Source: Bacilli bacterium (GTDB lineage Bacteria; Bacillota_I; Bacilli_A; ML615J-28; CAG-313). From it: a DNA stretch of 5,697 nt. Below the pieces are notes generated by a model. It saw only the letters and a list, made by a program, of their open reading frames with translations. It ran no database searches and was not told the origin of the DNA. The translations under genes were made by a program, and so were the position numbers. Shown here one piece after another: positions 4,138 to 5,697 of the stretch. The stretch covers positions 1 through 5,697 of the forward strand of contig CAAGKY010000081.1 of the NCBI GenBank assembly GCA_900770645.1. Reading direction: 5' to 3'. The first letter of the stretch is position 1. Every line of letters begins with the position of its first letter.

Positions 4138-5034
4138 TTATTTCACCAAAAACTTAGTTATATAACATAAAGGTTTAATAAAAAATAAACCAATTATACC
4201 ACTTACTATATTAAATATAATATGTGATACAGAAATCAAGTATTCAAAATGTAAGTTATTTATTGTATTCATATATATATAAAGAAAAGGAATTGAGAAA
4301 AGTACTCCAAAAACATTAAATAAAAGACTGGCTACGACGAGTTTTTTCGCATCCACACTTTCTTTTAAAGAATAAATTAAACCTGAAATTGTTGTGCCAA
4401 TATTTGCTCCTAACATAATTGAACACCCAAGTACACCATTAATTAATTTATTCATATACATTTTTTGTGTTAACGCAATAGTAGCAGAAGACGACTGTGT
4501 TAAAAAAGCAAAAATAGTTCCTAAGGTAATTCCTTTTAAAGGTGATGTTGTGTTTTCGAAAAATGAAGAAATAAATACATTATTGAATAAAGAAAACATA
4601 GTTTTTTCAAAAATATCTAAACTTAAGAAAATTATTCCTAAAATAAATAATAAACTACTTAATTCTTCTTTCTTTATATATATAAAGAAAAGAGATAAAA
4701 TAAATAGAATATAATAATAATTACCAATATCTAAGGTTATGATAAAAGATGTAATGGTTGTACCTATATTAGCTCCTATCACAATACATAAACCTTTATC
4801 TAAATTAATTAACTTACTAGAAATTAAAATTATTGTTAAAATAGTCACGAGTGAACTAGATTGAGTAATTAAACAGATAAATATTCCACATAGAAAAGAG
4901 GATATATATGTACTTGTAAACTTATATAAAATGTTTTTTATTTTAGTTTCGCTGTTTTTCTCAATTAACTTACTTAAATTATTAATACTATATAATAATA
5001 AAGAAAGAGCACCTAAGATTGTTAAATATTTCAT
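4138..5034 (-). CDS. Compact Na+/phosphate cotransporter family protein (298 aa)
   Basis: Belongs to the Na+/Pi cotransporter (NptA/SLC34-like) family, which imports inorganic phosphate with sodium across the cell membrane. The two inverted family repeats are clear: ITQSSSLVTILT (about 56-67) with VIGANIGTTIT (86-95), and LTQSSSATIALT (178-189) with MLGANIGTTISG (207-218). The QSSS motifs line the substrate path in the family. Other family marks are the N-terminal GALSLLLYSINNLSKLI and the late HIIFNIVSG. It ends at residue 298 right after the membrane core and lacks the C-terminal PhoU-like domain of many bacterial members. The start chosen is ATG 5032-5034, with GAGGTG (5039-5044) four bases upstream; a TTG at 5044-5046 overlaps that site and would add four residues. 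The actual ion and substrate cannot be read from sequence. Confidence 0.9.
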   Translation of the reverse strand: MKYLTILGALSLLLYSINNLSKLIEKNSETKIKNILYKFTSTYISSFLCGIFICLITQSSSLVTILTIILISSKLINLDKGLCIVIGANIGTTITSFIITLDIGNYYYILFILSLFFIYIKKEELSSLLFILGIIFLSLDIFEKTMFSLFNNVFISSFFENTTSPLKGITLGTIFAFLTQSSSATIALTQKMYMNKLINGVLGCSIMLGANIGTTISGLIYSLKESVDAKKLVVASLLFNVFGVLFSIPFLYIYMNTINNLHFEYLISVSHIIFNIVSGIIGLFFIKPLCYITKFLVK

Positions 5035-5038
5035 ATTG

Positions 5039-5061
5039 CACCTCAATAATTATATGAGGTG
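5039..5061. promoter_or_regulatory. Inverted repeat over the transporter's ribosome binding site
   Basis: CACCTCA (5039-5045) and TGAGGTG (5055-5061) form a 7-bp stem with a 9-base loop. On the - strand the promoter-proximal arm pairs with GAGGTG, the transporter's ribosome binding site, and would hide it if the mRNA starts upstream of 5061. The loop also contains TATAAT on the complement (5049-5054), a possible -10; transcription from it would start near 5042, without the hairpin, and the palindrome would then be an operator over the promoter. No good -35 (TATTTA at 5072-5077) goes with that box. On the + strand the repeat is followed by five T (5062-5066) and resembles a weak terminator for antisense transcripts. 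Confidence 0.5.
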
Positions 5062-5083
5062 TTTTTAATTTTAAATAATATAA

Positions 5084-5112
5084 TTGATAAAAAATCATAA
5101 AAATGTTATACT
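5084..5112 (+). promoter_or_regulatory. Extended -10 promoter of the YgiQ-family gene
   Basis: TTGATA (5084-5089), a 17-bp spacer and TATACT (5107-5112), the latter preceded by TGT to give TGnTATACT. The expected start point is near 5119, just before GAGGTGAT (5121-5128), so the mRNA leader is only about 13 bases. Confidence 0.75.
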
Positions 5113-5131
5113 CTAAAATAGAGGTGATAAT

Positions 5132-5697
5132 ATGTTTATACCAGTAAATAGACAAGATATGCAAGAAAGAGGATGGGATGAACTAGATTTCATATATATA
5201 CTTGGGGATGCTTATGTAGATCATCCATCTTTTGGTGCGGCTATTATCACAAGAGTATTAGAAGCTTTTGGTTATAAGATAGGAATTATCCCTCATCCAG
5301 ATATTAAAAATGATGAAGCTTTTAAGGTTTTAGGTACACCTAAAATAGGTTTCATGATATCTGCTGGTAACATAGATACAATGGTAAATATGTATACGTC
5401 CAATAAAAGACGTCGAAGTGAAGATTTGTATCAAGAATCAGGAGATCCAAACAAAAGACCTAAAGATGCGACTATTACTTATACAAAAATAGTGAAAAGA
5501 TTATTTCCTAATAAACCAGTTATTATAGGTGGAATTGAAGCCTCCCTTCGTAGACTTGCACATTACGACTATATGAAAGATGATTTAAGAAAATCAATTT
5601 TATTAGAAAGTGGTGCTGATATTATTTCATACGGAATGGGAGATAAGGGAATTGTTGATATCGCTGATGCCCTTGCATCTGGGATTGAAGTAAAAGA
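5132..5697 (+). CDS. YgiQ-family radical SAM protein, N-terminal part (3' end outside window)
   Basis: A 188-codon open frame, with two further bases, runs to the window edge without a stop. It matches the N-terminal domain of YgiQ (UPF0313) radical SAM proteins: RGWDELDFIYILGDAYVDHPSFG at the start, then SAGNIDTMVNMYT, NKRRRSEDLY, GGIEASLRRLAHYDYMKDDLRKSILLESGADIISYGMGDK. These blocks are distinctive for the family, whose reaction is unknown to me. The cysteine triad that binds the iron-sulphur cluster (CxxxCxxC) lies further downstream and is not in view, so catalytic competence cannot be checked. The start at ATG 5132 has GAGG (5121-5124) seven bases upstream, within a GAGGTGAT site. It is divergent from the transporter gene, and nothing suggests a functional link between them. 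Confidence 0.92.
   Translation, partial: MFIPVNRQDMQERGWDELDFIYILGDAYVDHPSFGAAIITRVLEAFGYKIGIIPHPDIKNDEAFKVLGTPKIGFMISAGNIDTMVNMYTSNKRRRSEDLYQESGDPNKRPKDATITYTKIVKRLFPNKPVIIGGIEASLRRLAHYDYMKDDLRKSILLESGADIISYGMGDKGIVDIADALASGIEVK

Noticed and set aside
4273..4291. A stretch (ATATATATAAAGAAAAG) repeated near 4674-4692
   Set aside because: Both copies are inside the transporter gene and consist of low-complexity AT-rich codons; no further shared flanks, so not treated as a mobile or regulatory repeat.
4394..4714. 106-codon open frame on the + strand
   Set aside because: Antisense to the transporter core containing the second QSSS and GANIGTT motifs; no start signals.
1..5697. CRISPR array, tRNA or rRNA gene, insertion sequence or prophage part
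   Set aside because: No repeat-spacer pattern, tRNA cloverleaf, transposase-like frame or terminal inverted repeats were found; all long stretches are explained by the genes listed, and the longest gene-free gap is about 200 bases.

Overview
The window is an AT-rich bacterial chromosome segment with tightly packed genes, AGGAGG-type ribosome binding sites, near-consensus sigma-A promoters and short stem-loop/T-run terminators. AGA is the main arginine codon, every tryptophan read here is TGG, and no in-frame TGA occurs. This suggests a low-GC Bacillota (Bacilli/Erysipelotrichia-like) using the standard bacterial code rather than a UGA=Trp mycoplasma. The organism cannot be named from the sequence alone.

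Layout: (1) 1-225, + strand, 3' end of an asparaginyl-tRNA synthetase gene. (2) 236-266, terminator hairpin shared with the convergent gene. (3) 257-1282, - strand, 341-aa membrane protein of unknown function with one membrane helix at each end and a roughly 265-residue domain probably outside the cell. (4) 1283-1487, divergent control region: an extended -10 promoter on the - strand, a perfect-consensus promoter (TTGACA-17-TATAAT) on the + strand, ATACAT repeats spaced 10, 10 and 21 bp, and a 22-bp tandem duplication of the ribosome binding site and start codon. (5) 1488-4109, five + strand genes forming one apparent operon: an unknown 125-aa protein, a short NfeD protein, a stomatin/paraslipin (SPFH) protein, a two-helix membrane protein with a zinc ribbon, and a two-helix membrane protein with a C-terminal coiled coil. 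A terminator hairpin closes it. (6) 4138-5034, - strand, a compact Na+/phosphate-type cotransporter without a PhoU-like tail. (7) 5035-5131, short divergent region with a palindrome over the transporter's ribosome binding site and an extended -10 promoter for the next gene. (8) 5132-5697, + strand, 5' part of a YgiQ-family radical SAM gene running off the window.

The part of most interest is the 1488-4109 operon. NfeD plus an SPFH protein is a known pairing for membrane microdomain organisation: SPFH oligomers form scaffolds at the membrane, and NfeD proteins carry a soluble OB-fold beside them. Here the pair is flanked by three small proteins I cannot assign to a named family, two of them membrane proteins with soluble ends facing the cytoplasm. 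They are plausible extra parts of the same membrane assembly, but this rests on gene order only.
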